From Varanus komodoensis (Eukaryota; Chordata; Lepidosauria; Squamata; Varanidae), in the NCBI RefSeq assembly GCF_004798865.1, contig NW_025335268.1, forward strand, positions 38,579,485-38,643,484: 64,000 nucleotides of DNA, in the 5' to 3' direction. The position numbers and the translations under genes were made by a program. Position 1 is the stretch's first letter. Every line of letters starts with the position of its first letter. Shown here piece after piece: positions 35,349-46,514 of this stretch. The notes below the pieces were generated by a model. The model had not been told where the DNA came from, did no database searches, and worked only from the letters and a program-made list of their open reading frames with translations.

Positions 35349-37104
35349 TACTTACACAGAGGCAATCTCATATTTGTAAGAAATGGCAGGATTGTAATAG
35401 ATGAAGAAATGAGCAGGCATGTTTCTTCAGCTACCTTGAACAAAGCTGCTGTTTAAGCATGCCATGCATTGCACATATCTGATTACTTTTTTAGGTCGGA
35501 AAGTTGGTGTTTTGCAAGCTGCTAAACTAAAGCACAGAGGGCCCTTCATGAAGAGGTTAATTCAGCACAGTCCCCACAAGCACAATACCTGCAATTATTT
35601 TCCCAGACTGCCAAGGAAGTCAAACAAGAAATACAACCTGGTATCCAAGCTAGTCTTAAAATCCCAATCCCAGCTACTGAGAAGGCCCCTTCATCTCAAC
35701 AAGACCTACTTCCAAGGAAGTGAGTGCAGGATTGTACCCAGAACCACCATTTAAAAAAAAATAAAAATCACTGAGTCTCTTGCATTAGGCTGAGCCAGTC
35801 AGGAGAATCTTATTGTATGTGACCATTTCTTCACTGTGGCTTTCTTGAACAACAGGCATGGGGAGGTAGCTTTCCTGGATCATTTTCCTATGCAAACCAA
35901 GGCAATTCCATAAGTTTTAAAAATCCCTTCAGAAATTTAAACAAAAACTAGGGAATGATCAAATATGATATGCTTCTTTTATATGAATTTAATAGACAAC
36001 AAAGCTAAAGAAAGCTGGAGGTTTTTTGATCTCAGTACACTACAAGTATTTGACCTAACTTGTTTAGAAGAAAAAAATATAGAACAGTCCAACTGGGATG
36101 CTCACAAACTTCTGAATTTGGAGGCTTATGGGCATCCTAGGCAGAGTGAGAAGATGATGGAGAGAGGCAATCTTCATCTCTCTGTTCCTCCCACTCTTCA
36201 TGTTTGCTAGACAGCTGTTTTCAGCTGTCTACAACATGCGGCGCACTGGAAGGCAGCTCAACGGGACACGGCACATGCTGCAGACTGCCAGCTGCACTCT
36301 CCTTCCTTCCCTGTCCATCCAAATGCCCCCTTTAATCCTCTCCACAGCTGGGTTCCTTTCCTTGGAGTGGTTCCTCCAGCACTGCTTGGAAGAGAGGAGG
36401 ACTGGAATGTGAACTCCTAGCTCTACACTTGGGAATTTTTCTTGCCTTGTATCAGGGAATCTAAAAAATACTATGGCCCACCAGATGAGAATCTTTCCCT
36501 TACTATTATTTAAATGTCATATTATATAGAAAAATGTTTCTTTGAATGCCTGTACAAAATTAAATATAATAGCATGTATTTTACTGACAAGGTCTACATT
36601 TAAGAAAAGGACAAAGATATTGAAAACTGTTGATTGACTAAGGTTGCAAACACATGCATGTTTAAGTGAAAAGGTTCTTTAATCCCAGCATTCCCCAGTC
36701 AGCATGGCTTGCTGGGGCACAGTGGGAACTTTAGGGGGTTTTCCGGTCTAATCATGCATAGAATGCACCCTAATAAATACTAGCAATCCAAACAGTTGTG
36801 CATGACATGTTGACAACCAATCCTATACAACCAGAAACTGTAGGCTTCCGAATATTGTATTTGCAGTTGATATCCATTCATTGTTATTGAAGAATATATG
36901 AATGGCAAACAATTCTACAAAAACCAAACACCAGAAAATGTTCTTCTTTGCATCCTTTAACAAGAGTTGTCAACAAAAATGTAAGAGAAGCCATGCTGAT
37001 TTAGATCAAGGCATTCCAGCACTCGTTTCACACTGTGGGAAACCAGCTATTCGCAGGATCCCTCAAGCAGAATCAAGGGTGCAAAAGTTCTACTTGCCCA
37101 AGTT
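35349..37104. other. Unrecognised interval
   Basis: No gene recognised. AAGACCTACTTCCAAGGAAG, TGAGTGCAGGATTGTACCC at 35700-35740 is a half of the short palindromic repeat noted at 26285. The segment 36655-36780 has a repeat-like look (ATCCCAGCATTCCCCAGTCA) that I cannot assign. Confidence 0.45.
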
Positions 37105-39065
37105 CCTCAGCAACTGGTGTACGCAGGCATAATGCCTCTGCTAATGGGGCCATACATAGCCAACAAGCCAAGTAGTCATCGATAGCTTTCTCCTCCATGG
37201 ATAGCTCCAATCCACACACCTGCATGAATGCTCCACCGTGCATTCCTTTACACTTGCTTATACTGAAATTTATTTGCCATCTTGATGCCCATTCTCTGAG
37301 CTTGGAGAGGTCCTTTGGAGCTCCTTATAATCTCTTCTGGTTTTAAAATCCTAAATAGTTTGGTGTTATTTGGCTACTTCACTGCTTAGTCCTAATTCCA
37401 GATCATTGATGAAAAGGTTGAAAAATGTTGGTCTTAATAGAGGAACCCTGTGCGAGCTCACTGGTTGCAGCCTGCATTGTGAGAAATTACCATTCATTTC
37501 CACTCTCTGCTTTCTATTCTTTAACCAGTTACTGATTCTTTAAAGGGTCCCCATTCTTATCCCATGATTGCTAAGTCTGATCAGGAGTTGCTGGTGCAGA
37601 ACTTTGTCAAAACCTTTTGAAGTCCAAGTAAACAATATCTACTGGATCACTCCTGTCCATGTACTTACTGACACTATCAAATAACTCAGTGAGACAGGTC
37701 AGTAAGACAGGACTTACCTTTGCAGAAGCCATGTTTATTCTTTTTCAGCAGCGCTTGTCCCTCTATGTGCTTACAGACTCTATCTTTAATAAGGCTTTCA
37801 AAGAACTTACCCCTAATAGACGTTAAGCTAATAGGCCTGCGAGTGCCCAGATGCTCCCTGGATCCCTTTTTTAAAATGATGTTACATTGGCCATTCTCCA
37901 GTCTCTGGTACATAGGCTGATCTTAGAAACATAGTGTTAGAAGGTCAGCATTTTCATATTTGAGCTCTCTAAGAACTCTGCGATGCATGCCATCTGGGCC
38001 TGGTGATCCATTTGCTTTGTCAGTAAGGTTGATAATTTCATCTTTTGCTACTATTATCTGCCTTAATTCCTTGGACTGGCTTCCTGAAGATGTAAGTACA
38101 GGAACAGGTATCTCTTCTCCTGTGAAGACAAATTAAAAGCATTCATTCAGATTCTCTGTAATCTCCTTATCCTTCTTTAGGGCTTCTTCAATGCCATTAT
38201 CATTCAAGGTTCAACTGCCTCTCTGGCTGGTTCTTTCTTCAGAGATATTGAAGATTTATTTATTTGGCCTTGATAATGTTAGCAACAGGGCTTTTTTGTT
38301 CCGGCACCGTTTTTTGACGAATTTTTCCAAGTGATTGTGAATTGCCCTGTTGGAGATCATGAAATTATTAACATAGTGCCTGCGGGCTGTTTGTGTGTTG
38401 GCCCTGATAGTTGGCGCTGATTGTGAGGGTGCTGCTCGGCTTGGGATCGGTTGTGTGGTCGCGCGCTAACTCAGCTGGCAGTGACCATTGCGTAAAAGTG
38501 TGACCACAAGACGTGAGATCCGGCACCTTTTTTTTTTATTATTACAAAAAAGCACTGGTTATGTTCCTCAAAACGTTTGCTTGCTTCTATTATTTGTGTG
38601 CATCTCCTATGATGCCTGTTTGTTTACCTTATTTGGAGAAAAGTTTGATTTCTTGAAGAAAGTCTTCTTCGTTTTAATAGCTTTCTTTTATCTTATTCTT
38701 GGATGTCACACTGCCTTTTCTAACTCTTGTTATGAATACTCTCTCTGCCTCTGTTATTCTGGTTTTGACCAATTTCCAAGCATTTTGAAAAGATTTAACC
38801 CTCTTGACCCCCCCCCTTTAATTTCTTCTTCTTTTAACCATTTCTTGAATTTTAGGGTAGTTTCCTTTTTGAAGTCTAACACAACCATGTTGCATCTGTT
38901 AAGCAATCTTACACCTAAGTGTATATTAAATATGATGGCATTCTAGTCACACTTTCCAATTGGCGCAGTAACATTTACATCCTGTATTATGTCCTGGGCA
39001 ACTCTAGCTGGGATCAAATCTGGATTGCCTCCCCTCTGACTGGCTCCATGTTCTAGGGCACAGCC
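37105..39065 (-). mobile_element. CR1 LINE, ORF2 reverse-transcriptase region, split by a hAT
   Basis: On the minus strand 37686-37913 reads LTSIRGKFFESLIKDRVCKH followed by FCKGKSCLTDL. This is the CR1 motif block containing PVSLTS..GK..E..IKD and the HGF.KG.SCLTNL signature. Downstream sequence to 37105 encodes eroded blocks equivalent to YLDF..AFD and the YADD-type region; upstream sequence (37930-38280, 38558-39065) fits the linker before the reverse-transcriptase core. Multiple stops and frameshifts are present, so it is an old, dead copy. A 272 bp hAT element interrupts it at 38286-38557. Confidence 0.8.
38286..38557 (+). mobile_element. Small hAT-like MITE inserted in CR1
   Basis: Ends CAGGGCTTTTTTGT and, as complement, CAGTGCTTTTTTGT are inverted repeats; just inside lie TTCCGGCACC and its complement GGTGCCGGAT. 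The interior is moderately GC-rich. Flanks GTTAGCAA and GTTATGTT agree only in the first four and last-but-few bases, so the 8 bp duplication is decayed. It interrupts otherwise continuous CR1 sequence, which supports a later insertion. Confidence 0.65.
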
Positions 39066-40770
39066 GTTTCAGACACTGAGAAATTTAAATGGCAGGATTT
39101 TTATGGAGGTTAATGGTGGCACAGCCTTCCCCCAACCCCCGTGAACACCATAGAAAATAAATGCATCAATAAAATGTATGTGAACTCAAAGTACCAATCC
39201 AGCTCTAGTCAGCTGTGTTGGCCACAACTGTGAGTCCCAGATGGCAGTTCACTCATTTACCTGCATCGGTAGAAGTATCCAGAAGGTTCAGCTGAGCTCT
39301 GATGAGCATTGAATTGTGGTTGAGGCATCCACAATTCGCATGAGCTGCATACTTCCCTTGCTAGTTCAAGGGGAAAGGGCTGGAATGTGATACAAAACAG
39401 AATCTTGCAAACCATTATCAAGTCAACATCTGAATCTGATTTCTATATAGTGTAAATTCAGCATATGGATTACATTTCTTAATAATACAACTTTCCATGG
39501 GAAAAGCTATGACCTTTCTTGTTTACAAGCAACTAAAAACTTAAGTTAGTTAAAATTACAGCTGAATGCATTAATCAATTAGTCAGTGATTAATTGGCTA
39601 AACCGTTGATTATAGATTAAGCATATGGTTGTAATTAATCAGCATACGCTATTTGAATTCTCCTGCTGCCATTGTGGTCACTTGATTTTAATGTCCCTGA
39701 TCTTTTGTATCCCCAGTGACAGGGAGACAAGTATATTGACAGCGGGGCTCTTGATGTTTAGGAAATCATTTTACCCTGCAAAGCAGAGTCCTTTAAAATG
39801 CCAGCCCAAGAATGAAAGAGCCGGTTCACAGTTTCAGAATGTCTGCGCAGAGGAATGTGGAAGCCAATCTCAAGCTCATGTAGATTTAAGGCAAAGGAGA
39901 GCTGAGCAGTAAGTTTCTGTCCACACAGTTTATCTATTGCAAAACAGTAGATGACTAAGTCACATGTGTCCTGTTTGAGGAAGGGGAACAAGATAAAGGG
40001 AAAGGCAAAGTCTGTGAAAAGGCATTCTTGCTTCTCACCAGTGAAGAGATTTGGAGTTCTTAGAAGTTTGCACTTTTGTGACATTTGAGTTGGCTTACTA
40101 GGAGTATTACACTCATATGTATTTTGGATGCCATGTGCTGTTTCTGAAGAATCCCTGCTCTTTATCTCTCTGGACAAAAGGCCAGTGACCTTTTGGCTAA
40201 GATCTGTTCTATCAATAGTTGCACCAATTGCTTTGGTGGCTTCTTGTGAATTTCTATCCTGTAGGTTAATTTTTTATACTCCATTTCAGTCCATAAAGCT
40301 AAACAAACTATCCAACAACAAATTAAAACTGAGATCTTAAATCTGGAAGAAGGAGAGCTGAAACCTTTTGTGAGACATTAAAAGGCTAAGTAGAATCAGT
40401 ATGTTTTTGCTGCCTGCCTAAAGAAATAAGACTAAATTCTGTTCCTTTGGGAAGGAATCTCGTAATATGATGAACTGAAACAGATAAAGCTCTGTCCTGT
40501 ATTCTCAGCAACTGAGACTGTTTCTCTCATAATATTGTTAGAAATATGTCTGAGAATGTGAGTTGGAAAGCCTCTGGTTTTTAAAATGTCCTTTCTGCCA
40601 TGCATTCATTACATGCTTTTGGTGGTGCTGCTTTCTCTCAGCCTAAACCGCTTCTGCACTATGTATTGGTCTAATGCTGGGTTCTCGTAAGCATTGCTGA
40701 GGTGATGTTAAAGGAAGGCCGATTTCATTTGAACATCAAGAAAACTTCCCAATGATCAGAAAAGCTAGGC
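39066..40770. other. Mostly unrecognised interval
   Basis: No gene recognised apart from the U2-like fragment described separately. A 139-codon minus-strand frame (39758-40177) resembles no known protein. Confidence 0.5.
40189..40220 (+). pseudogene. U2 snRNA pseudogene fragment
   Basis: CCTTTTGGCTAAGATC at 40189-40204 is identical to the 5' part of vertebrate U2 small nuclear RNA. It continues TGTTCTATCAATAGTT, close to the U2 TGTTCTTATCAGTTT segment. The 12 bases that separate these two blocks in U2 are missing; in U2 they lie between two ATC triplets, so the loss could be a short-repeat deletion. The rest of U2, including the Sm site, is not found. It is short, so chance cannot be fully excluded. 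Confidence 0.5.
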
Positions 40771-40860
40771 CTAACCTGCTGCCTAAGGAGGTGGTTAGAT
40801 GTCCATCTCTGCAGGCATTTGAGCAGACTGGAGGGTCATTGGCCAGGGATGCTTGAAAGT
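40771..40860 (+). mobile_element. CR1-type LINE 3' piece, sense
   Basis: CTGCCTAAGGAGGTGGTTAG followed by CATCTCTGCAGGCATTTGAG encodes LPKEVVRCPSLQAFEQT, the C-terminal LP.EVV..PSL..F motif of CR1-type ORF2. It directly faces an antisense CR1 copy starting near 40880. Confidence 0.6.
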
Positions 40861-40879
40861 GGATTGTTTGCTTAGAAAA

Positions 40880-41500
40880 AAAGGGAGTCAGAAGTGGTGT
40901 CCTGGGTCATCTAGTCTGACCCCTGGCTCCAGTTGGCACCGCTTATGTAATAGCCAACATGTGGTTGTCCAATCTTCCTTGAACACCCTCACTGATGGAG
41001 GCCCCACCACCTCCCATGGAAGCCCATTCCATATTCTAGGGGTCCTAACCATCAGGAAGTACTTCCTGACATCCAACCTGAATCCTGGATCCTTTAGCTT
41101 TGCCCCATAGGACTGTGTCCTTTTCTTCACCACAGGGGAAGAAAGGTCATGGCTCTCTACCATGTGACACCCCTTCACATACCTATATGTCGCTATAAGA
41201 TCCCCTCTGTCTTCTTCTCCAGGCTGAAAAAACCCATCTCCCTCAGCCTTATCTCATATGTCATTCCTCCAGCCCAGCTACCATCCTTGTGACCCTGCAC
41301 TGAACTGATTCTAACCTAGTTCTGTCCTCCTTATAATGTGGAGCCCAGAACTAGACACAGTACTCCAGCTGGGGGTGCCCCAGAGTGGCACAGATGCCTC
41401 TCTCAATCTGGAAACCATGCTTCTGGCTATACATTCAAGGGTGGCATTCATCTTCTTAACTGCTGTGTCACACTACTGGCTCATGTTTAACCTGCTTCTA
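40880..41500 (-). mobile_element. CR1 LINE 3' half of ORF2
   Basis: On the minus strand a 96-codon frame (40888-41178) contains RKYFLMVRTPRIWNGLPWEV followed by VGPPSVRVFKEDW, the C-terminus of CR1 ORF2. Plus-strand 41180-41500 is the complement of the upstream ORF2 segment (TCTTCTCCAGGCTGAAAAAA, then CATCCTTGTGACCCTGCACT, then TAGACACAGTACTCCAGCTG). The frame is relatively well kept near the 3' end and broken upstream. Confidence 0.85.
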
Positions 41501-42229
41501 TGATTCTGAGTAGTTTGCATTAAGGAATTATGTAAATATGTAAGCAATATTATTGCATGCTTATGTAATCACTAGTAGTCTGCCTCAGGACTGGAAAACA
41601 GACAAATGCCAGAATTGGCCCCATGTATTTTTAACTGTAAGTTGCTATACATCCTAATGGTATAGCATATAGCATATAGAACTGCATCAACTGCTGTTTT
41701 GTTGCCTAATCACATCACTGCCTACATACTCTGTAATGAACGTGTATGACTATTAGTATCTTCTTCTATCGCAACTTTGTCCTCACCCACTGACTTTGAT
41801 CAGCCTACGCGATTTATTCAAACATGTTTTGGAAATCAGATGTTTGGATGTCATCTCTTGTAAAGGGCAGTTGTTTGCATAATATCCTGTTAAGCTTAGT
41901 TTGCTTTGTACTTAATGGAAAATCAGCACAAGGAACAGAATTTTCTGGGGAAATAAGCTTACTTGCAAAGTACATCAGATTCATTCAATTTGACTCCCAA
42001 TTAGAAGAATCAGCTGTGTGGAGTCACGAGTATGTGACCTACGTTTTCTAATTGGGAAGGTGGAGACAGAAAGACTGGAAAGAGTTGCTTCCTTACAATG
42101 GAGCAAACCCTGCATTTGGAGGTAGGAAAAGCCGGATTCATGTTAATTCCTGCCACACTTACTGAATCTGCAGCATATGATGATGCAGGTAAATTCTTCA
42201 TTTATTTACTCTAGAGTAAACCTCTAGGA
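41501..42229. other. Unrecognised interval
   Basis: No gene or named repeat recognised. Confidence 0.5.
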
Positions 42230-42367
42230 CAGCCTTCCTCAACCTGGTGGCCTTCAGAGGCATTTGGACTGCAATTTCCAGAATTCCCATCCAGGAGGGC
42301 CATTGACTGGGAATTCTGGGTGTTGTGGTCCAAGGGTGTCTGGAAGGCATATGGTTGGGGAAGGCTG
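42230..42367. mobile_element. Palindromic hAT MITE, 138 bp
   Basis: Ends CAGCCTTCCTCAACC and, as complement, CAGCCTTCCCCAACC are inverted repeats. Eight-base flanks CTCTAGGA (42222-42229) and CTCTAAGA (42368-42375) match at seven positions. The two arms (GAATTCCCATCC and GGGAATTCTGGG) can fold back over most of the length. It is non-coding. Confidence 0.85.
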
Positions 42368-43047
42368 CTCTAAGAGTTACATTTATGCCATACACAGTTT
42401 TAAATGGGATTTCCACTGCGTTTACAGCCGAGTTGTACCTTGGTATTAACCTCTGATGGTTATGACCACACAATTGACACCCACACATTTTATGTAATGA
42501 CAGAGACTCGCTAATGTTCAAGAACACGGTGAATCTTGAGCTTTAAAAGGTTGAACCCATGCACTTAACTTCTGGAAATGTATAGATGTAACAAAAACAT
42601 CCACTCGAGTGTGTGGGACCCCTGCAGTGAAAATCCCAGAGGCCTGACTTGTTGCTGGTGCCAAGGACCTAGTTCCTCACTGAGATGGTCGACCTGCCTC
42701 TGGCCTGTGCTGCTGCTGCCTGCACATGGGAACAGCTCCACACGACTGAGGGCTCCTGCATCAAGTCAATTCAAATGGAATCAAGTCATTACATCCTGCA
42801 CAGAGTGAACTAGCGCGTCAGGGACAAGGTTAGGCTAACGGCCTCTTGCCTAGCCTTTCACTGAAGAGGTGCCCAAACAAGCACTCCTTGCAGGGCGAGG
42901 GGCTGATCGTGCCCCTTTGTCTCTCTCTCTCTCTCGCCCACAACACACTTACTGGCCAGGGAAGCCGGGTGTGCAGCAGCCGTGGGAAGACACTTTCCAG
43001 GCAGACACGGGTGGTGAGCTTCCTCTCCGTCATGGGGAGGAACACTA
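42368..43047. other. Interval with TC microsatellite
   Basis: A (TC)n run lies at 42918-42935. The unnamed repeat at 42687-42790 is described separately. No gene recognised; overlapping GC-rich frames at 42830-43300 look like by-products of composition. Confidence 0.5.
42687..42790 (+). repeat. Unnamed interspersed repeat, copy 1
   Basis: The block from CACTGAGATGG through GGCCTGTGCTGCTGCTGCCT and GAGGGCTCCTGCATCAAGTC to AATTCAAATGG is similar in order and spacing to 45134-45235. I cannot assign the family. No inverted ends or duplicated flanks are evident. Confidence 0.5.
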
Positions 43048-43183
43048 TTGGGGTGGGCAGCTTGCAGACAAAAAGGTCTGGAGGGCCACAACTCCCATGA
43101 ACTGTCACCATTCACTCTGTGGGCTGGGGCTGATAGAAGTTGTAGGCCAACCCACCTGGAAGACCCCAAGTTGCCCACCCCTG
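43048..43183. mobile_element. Palindromic hAT-like MITE
   Basis: Left end TTGGGGTGGGCAGCTTG and right end, as complement, CAGGGGTGGGCAACTTG are inverted. The arms carry CTGGAGGGCCACAACTCCCA and its approximate complement TGATAGAAGTTGTAGGCCAA. This is a common reptile MITE layout. Flanks show no clear duplication. Confidence 0.7.
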
Positions 43184-43316
43184 CGCATGTATTTGTTAGG
43201 GTCTCTTCTTGGGGTCAACAAACCTACAGCTTTTGGTGAACTGAGCAGCCTCGTACCCTATTCTCAAGTTTTTTACGACTCAAGGGAAGGCACTTGAGGA
43301 GCCCTGTTGTCTAGAT

Positions 43317-43727
43317 CAGTGGTTTTCAGCCACTGGTCTGTGGACCAGCACGTCTGTGGGAGATTTCCTGCTGGTCTGTGGGAAGGCTGCATCCCACTCG
43401 CCGCAGACCAGTGTGGGGCTGGTTGTGCTCCACCACCTGTTCCTTGGTTGGCACCACATTCATGGGGGCTGCACCATTGATACCAGCGGGCCCAGGAAGC
43501 GGAGAGATGGCTCCGTGGGAGCTGGCTGGGAGCCATTCTGTGCCGATTTGGGTATTTTGTTCTTTTGTTGGCAATTTTTGTTGCTCAGCTTCTGGTTGTT
43601 TTGGAGAACTTTCCTTTTTTTGGTACTATGTTTGGAAACTAATTCACACAGAATTCTGTATTATGTGTAGGGTGCTTTTTGTTTCTGCCTCACCGGTCCC
43701 CAGCGGTGGAAAGGTTGAAAACCACTG
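43317..43727 (+). mobile_element. Non-autonomous hAT element, family A
   Basis: It begins CAGTGGTTTTCAGCC and ends GGTTGAAAACCACTG. The flanks GTCTAGAT (43309-43316) and CTCTAGAT (43728-43735) are an 8 bp duplication with one mismatch. At 411 bp it is shorter than the family member at 13172-13923 and opposite in orientation. Shared segments include TTTTTGGTACTATGTTTGGA. The well matched ends suggest a younger copy. Confidence 0.88.
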
Positions 43728-43735
43728 CTCTAGAT

Positions 43736-45133
43736 GGAGGCTCTACCAACAGTCCTGTGTTGTGCAGCCTGGATTTACACTCTGAGTGGAAGCCACTTTT
43801 GCATGGATAAATCAAAGCGGGGTATGAGAAAAGAAAGGAGCAGCCAGAATGAGAGAAGAGTTTTGATCAGGGCAAGCTGTGGAGAAGTATCGAGAATTGC
43901 TGGCCGACTTGCAAGAGTAAAGATTAAAAGGAGTGGAGTGAGCTGAGGTATTCGACAGAGGAGGGTGTCCAACAGGGTTTTTGTCTTGGTGGAAAACACT
44001 TCTTTTCGCCAGTCCACCCCCCCCCGCCCCCAACTAGAGCGGAGTGCTGGAATAAGCAGGCAGGCTCTGTAGAAAGGGGGTGCTCTGTACCATGCACAGT
44101 CTTCTCCCTCGCCAAAAGCGACTGAGGGGTGTAACACTTGCATTTCAAGTCCATGCGCAGTTATGGAATGCAAGTCCCACAAGTGCACACTGCTACAGTA
44201 AGCAGCAAAACATCACAACAAAACAAAACAAAAAGCAAAGGGCAGAGGGGAAAGGCAGGAGAGAAAGGTGTAGTTGACACCAAGCACACCATATTGGTTG
44301 CATCCTTCTAACATGCCCATAGTGTACAAGATAAAAATAACTGCATGGCCAGTAAAGAGTCCATCAAAGGCATTAGCACATCAGCTTCAAATCATCAGGA
44401 GTGTCTTGTTTCCTCTGGGGGAAAAAGATAGACCTGATTGACCTCATATTGTCAAGTCGAAAAGTTCTTCAAGCTGTCTGTTAATTTAGAGTGAATACGA
44501 AGACTTCAGTCCTGATTGAATCAGCTTCCTGGCCCCTTACAATCCTAAACTTATCTAGCAGAAGTAAATCCTACTGATTTGGATGGCACCTACTTCCAAG
44601 TAAGCAGGTTAGGATTGCAGCCTGAGATAGCTCCTTAGTCCAGCTGATAAGGCTCTTTTGGAGTTCCCAGATAACAAGGATAAAGTCAAATGATATGTTA
44701 CTAACAGTGGCAGGACAATTTTGGCTCAGAATGGATGCAAATAATAATTCCAGATGAGGAAGAAGACACCATGGGCCGCCTCATCCTGTGGATTAAGGTA
44801 CCACCATGCAAATGACATGTTTCATCAAACAACACCCTCCGCAGGACCTGGCAGGCTGGAGCAAAGGCTAGTGTTGCGTCGTTCTTGGTCAGCGTTAGAG
44901 CAACGAGTCTTTGGTGAGGCTCAGTGTTGCTTTCCATGCACTTTCATCCTTCATCCAGGCCTATCTTAATGTTTGCATGTTCAGCTAATATTTTTCTGTG
45001 ATTTGCCCACCTAAGCAAGTGGTTTGGCCAGGCACCATCAGACACCTTTACTGGAGAAAAGAACAGGAGGCTCAGAGGTCCAACAATGTGCAGAACCACA
45101 AGGAGTTGTGCATGTTTACTTTTGTATATGCTG
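43736..45133. other. Unrecognised interval
   Basis: Includes a short C-run at 44020 and, at 44560-44625, AAATCCTACTGATTTGGATG, CCTACTTCCAAGTAAGCAGG, TTAGGATTGCAGCC, a half of the short palindromic repeat noted at 26285. No gene recognised. Confidence 0.45.
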
Positions 45134-45235
45134 CCACTGAGGTGGCAGATTCGCACCTGCCCTGTGCTAGTGCAGCCTGCAGGCGGAAACAGACTCGGTG
45201 ACAGAGAGCTCCTCCATCAAATCAAATCAAAATGT
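45134..45235 (+). repeat. Unnamed interspersed repeat, copy 2
   Basis: The block CACTGAGGTGG, CCTGCCCTGTGCTAGTGCAG, GCGGAAACAG, GAGCTCCTCCATCAAATCAA parallels 42687-42790 in the same orientation. The downstream flank is AT-rich and differs. Family unknown. Confidence 0.5.
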
Positions 45236-45380
45236 TTTAAATTAATCAAATTAAACTTTTGGACTCATGTTTAATTAAAACACTGAAGCAGCACTTCTTT
45301 GAGTGTTTCAAATGAGATAAATTCACTGTCTGATCCTAAACCTAATCCTAATAAGTCTGAATTCAGGAATGCTGAAGGCA

Positions 45381-46460
45381 TTTATTTATTATTTATTTAT
45401 TAAAACAATTCTATGCCGCCCCTTGCTGAAGCCTCGGGGTGGCTCACAACACAAAATAAAATACAATAAAATACAAAAATAACAATATAAAATTAGCAAT
45501 ATAAAATAACAATATAAAAGAAGTCGCCCTGGCCAGATAAATAAGCAAATATTGTTAACAATTAAAATGACTTTTAAATAAAAAGGTCTCCACCTGGTGC
45601 CGAGAAACAAATAACGACGGCACCAGGCGGACCTCTCTGGGGAGCGCATTCCATAGATTGGGCACCACCACAGAGAAAGCCCTCCTCCGAGTACCTACCC
45701 TCCTAATTTCTTTCACGGAGGGTTCCCGGAGAAGGGCCTCTCCTGCAGATCTCAAGGGGCAGCTGGGCATATATGGATGTAAGCGCTCCTTCAGGTAACC
45801 AGGATCCAAGCTGTTTAGGGCTTTGTAGGTCATCACCAACACCTTGAATTGGGCCCGGGCTTCAATGGGAAGCCAGTGAAGCTGATGGAGGACTGGAGTC
45901 ATGTGAACATAATGCCCTGTCCCCGTCAGCAGCCTGGCAGCTCTATTTTGAACCAATTGAAGTATCCAGACCGTCTTCAAGGGTAGCCCCACGTAAAGTG
46001 CGTTACAGAAGTCAAGGTGGGAAGTCACCAGCACGTGTGTCACCGTCGCCAGGCAGTCATACTCCAGGTAGGGGCGCAGCTGATTAATCAGCCGAAGCTG
46101 GAGGAAAGCGCTCCTCGCCACTGCTGTCACCTGAGCTTCCAATGAAAGCTCTGGGTTGAGGAGCACTCCCAAGCTGCGGACCTTGTCCCTAAGAGGGAGT
46201 GCAACCCCATTCAGGACTAGGTCAAATCCACCCTCTCCGAAGCCCGATCCGCCAACCAACAGGACCTCCGTCTTGTCTGGATTGAACTTCAGTTTATAGG
46301 CCCTCATCCAGCCCATTACCTCGGCCAGGCACCGGTTCAGCACAGCCACTGCCTCACCTGGACTGGTGGAAAACGAGGGGCAGAGCTGGGTATCATCAGC
46401 ATACTGATGATTCCGCAGCCCACACCTCCTGATGACCTCTCCCAGTGGTTTCATGTAGAT
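45381..46460 (-). mobile_element. L2-like LINE, last third of ORF2 plus 3' tail
   Basis: This holds the longest open frame in the window (319 codons, 45555-46514, minus strand); the first 18 or so codons are flanking DNA read through in frame. The reverse-transcriptase catalytic box QYADDTQL is at residues 37-44. It is followed by WMRAYKLKFNPDKTEVLLVG (69-88), KVRSLGVLLN (111-120), TSHLDFCNALYVGLPLK (164-180), LQLVQNRAARLLTG (186-199) and LHWLPIEARAQFKVL (212-226), the usual order for CR1/L2-group ORF2. The C-terminus has RAFSVVVPNLWNALPREVR. The 3' tail on the complement reads GTGAGCC...GGGGCGGCATAGAATTG then AATAAATA. The 5' two thirds are missing. The uninterrupted frame points to a young insertion. 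Assignment to L2 rather than another CR1-group clade is by recall. Confidence 0.88.
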
Positions 46461-46514
46461 GGTTTCCGCTGTTCTTAATTTGGGATTGTTCTGAGTTACT
46501 GGGAGAGCAGACAA

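Noticed and set aside
38488-38946. 152-codon plus-strand open frame
   Set aside because: It spans the junction of a hAT and the antisense strand of a CR1 copy, so it is not a host gene.
42830-43297. Overlapping frames of 93-142 codons around 43 kb
   Set aside because: They overlap on both strands and run through a palindromic MITE.
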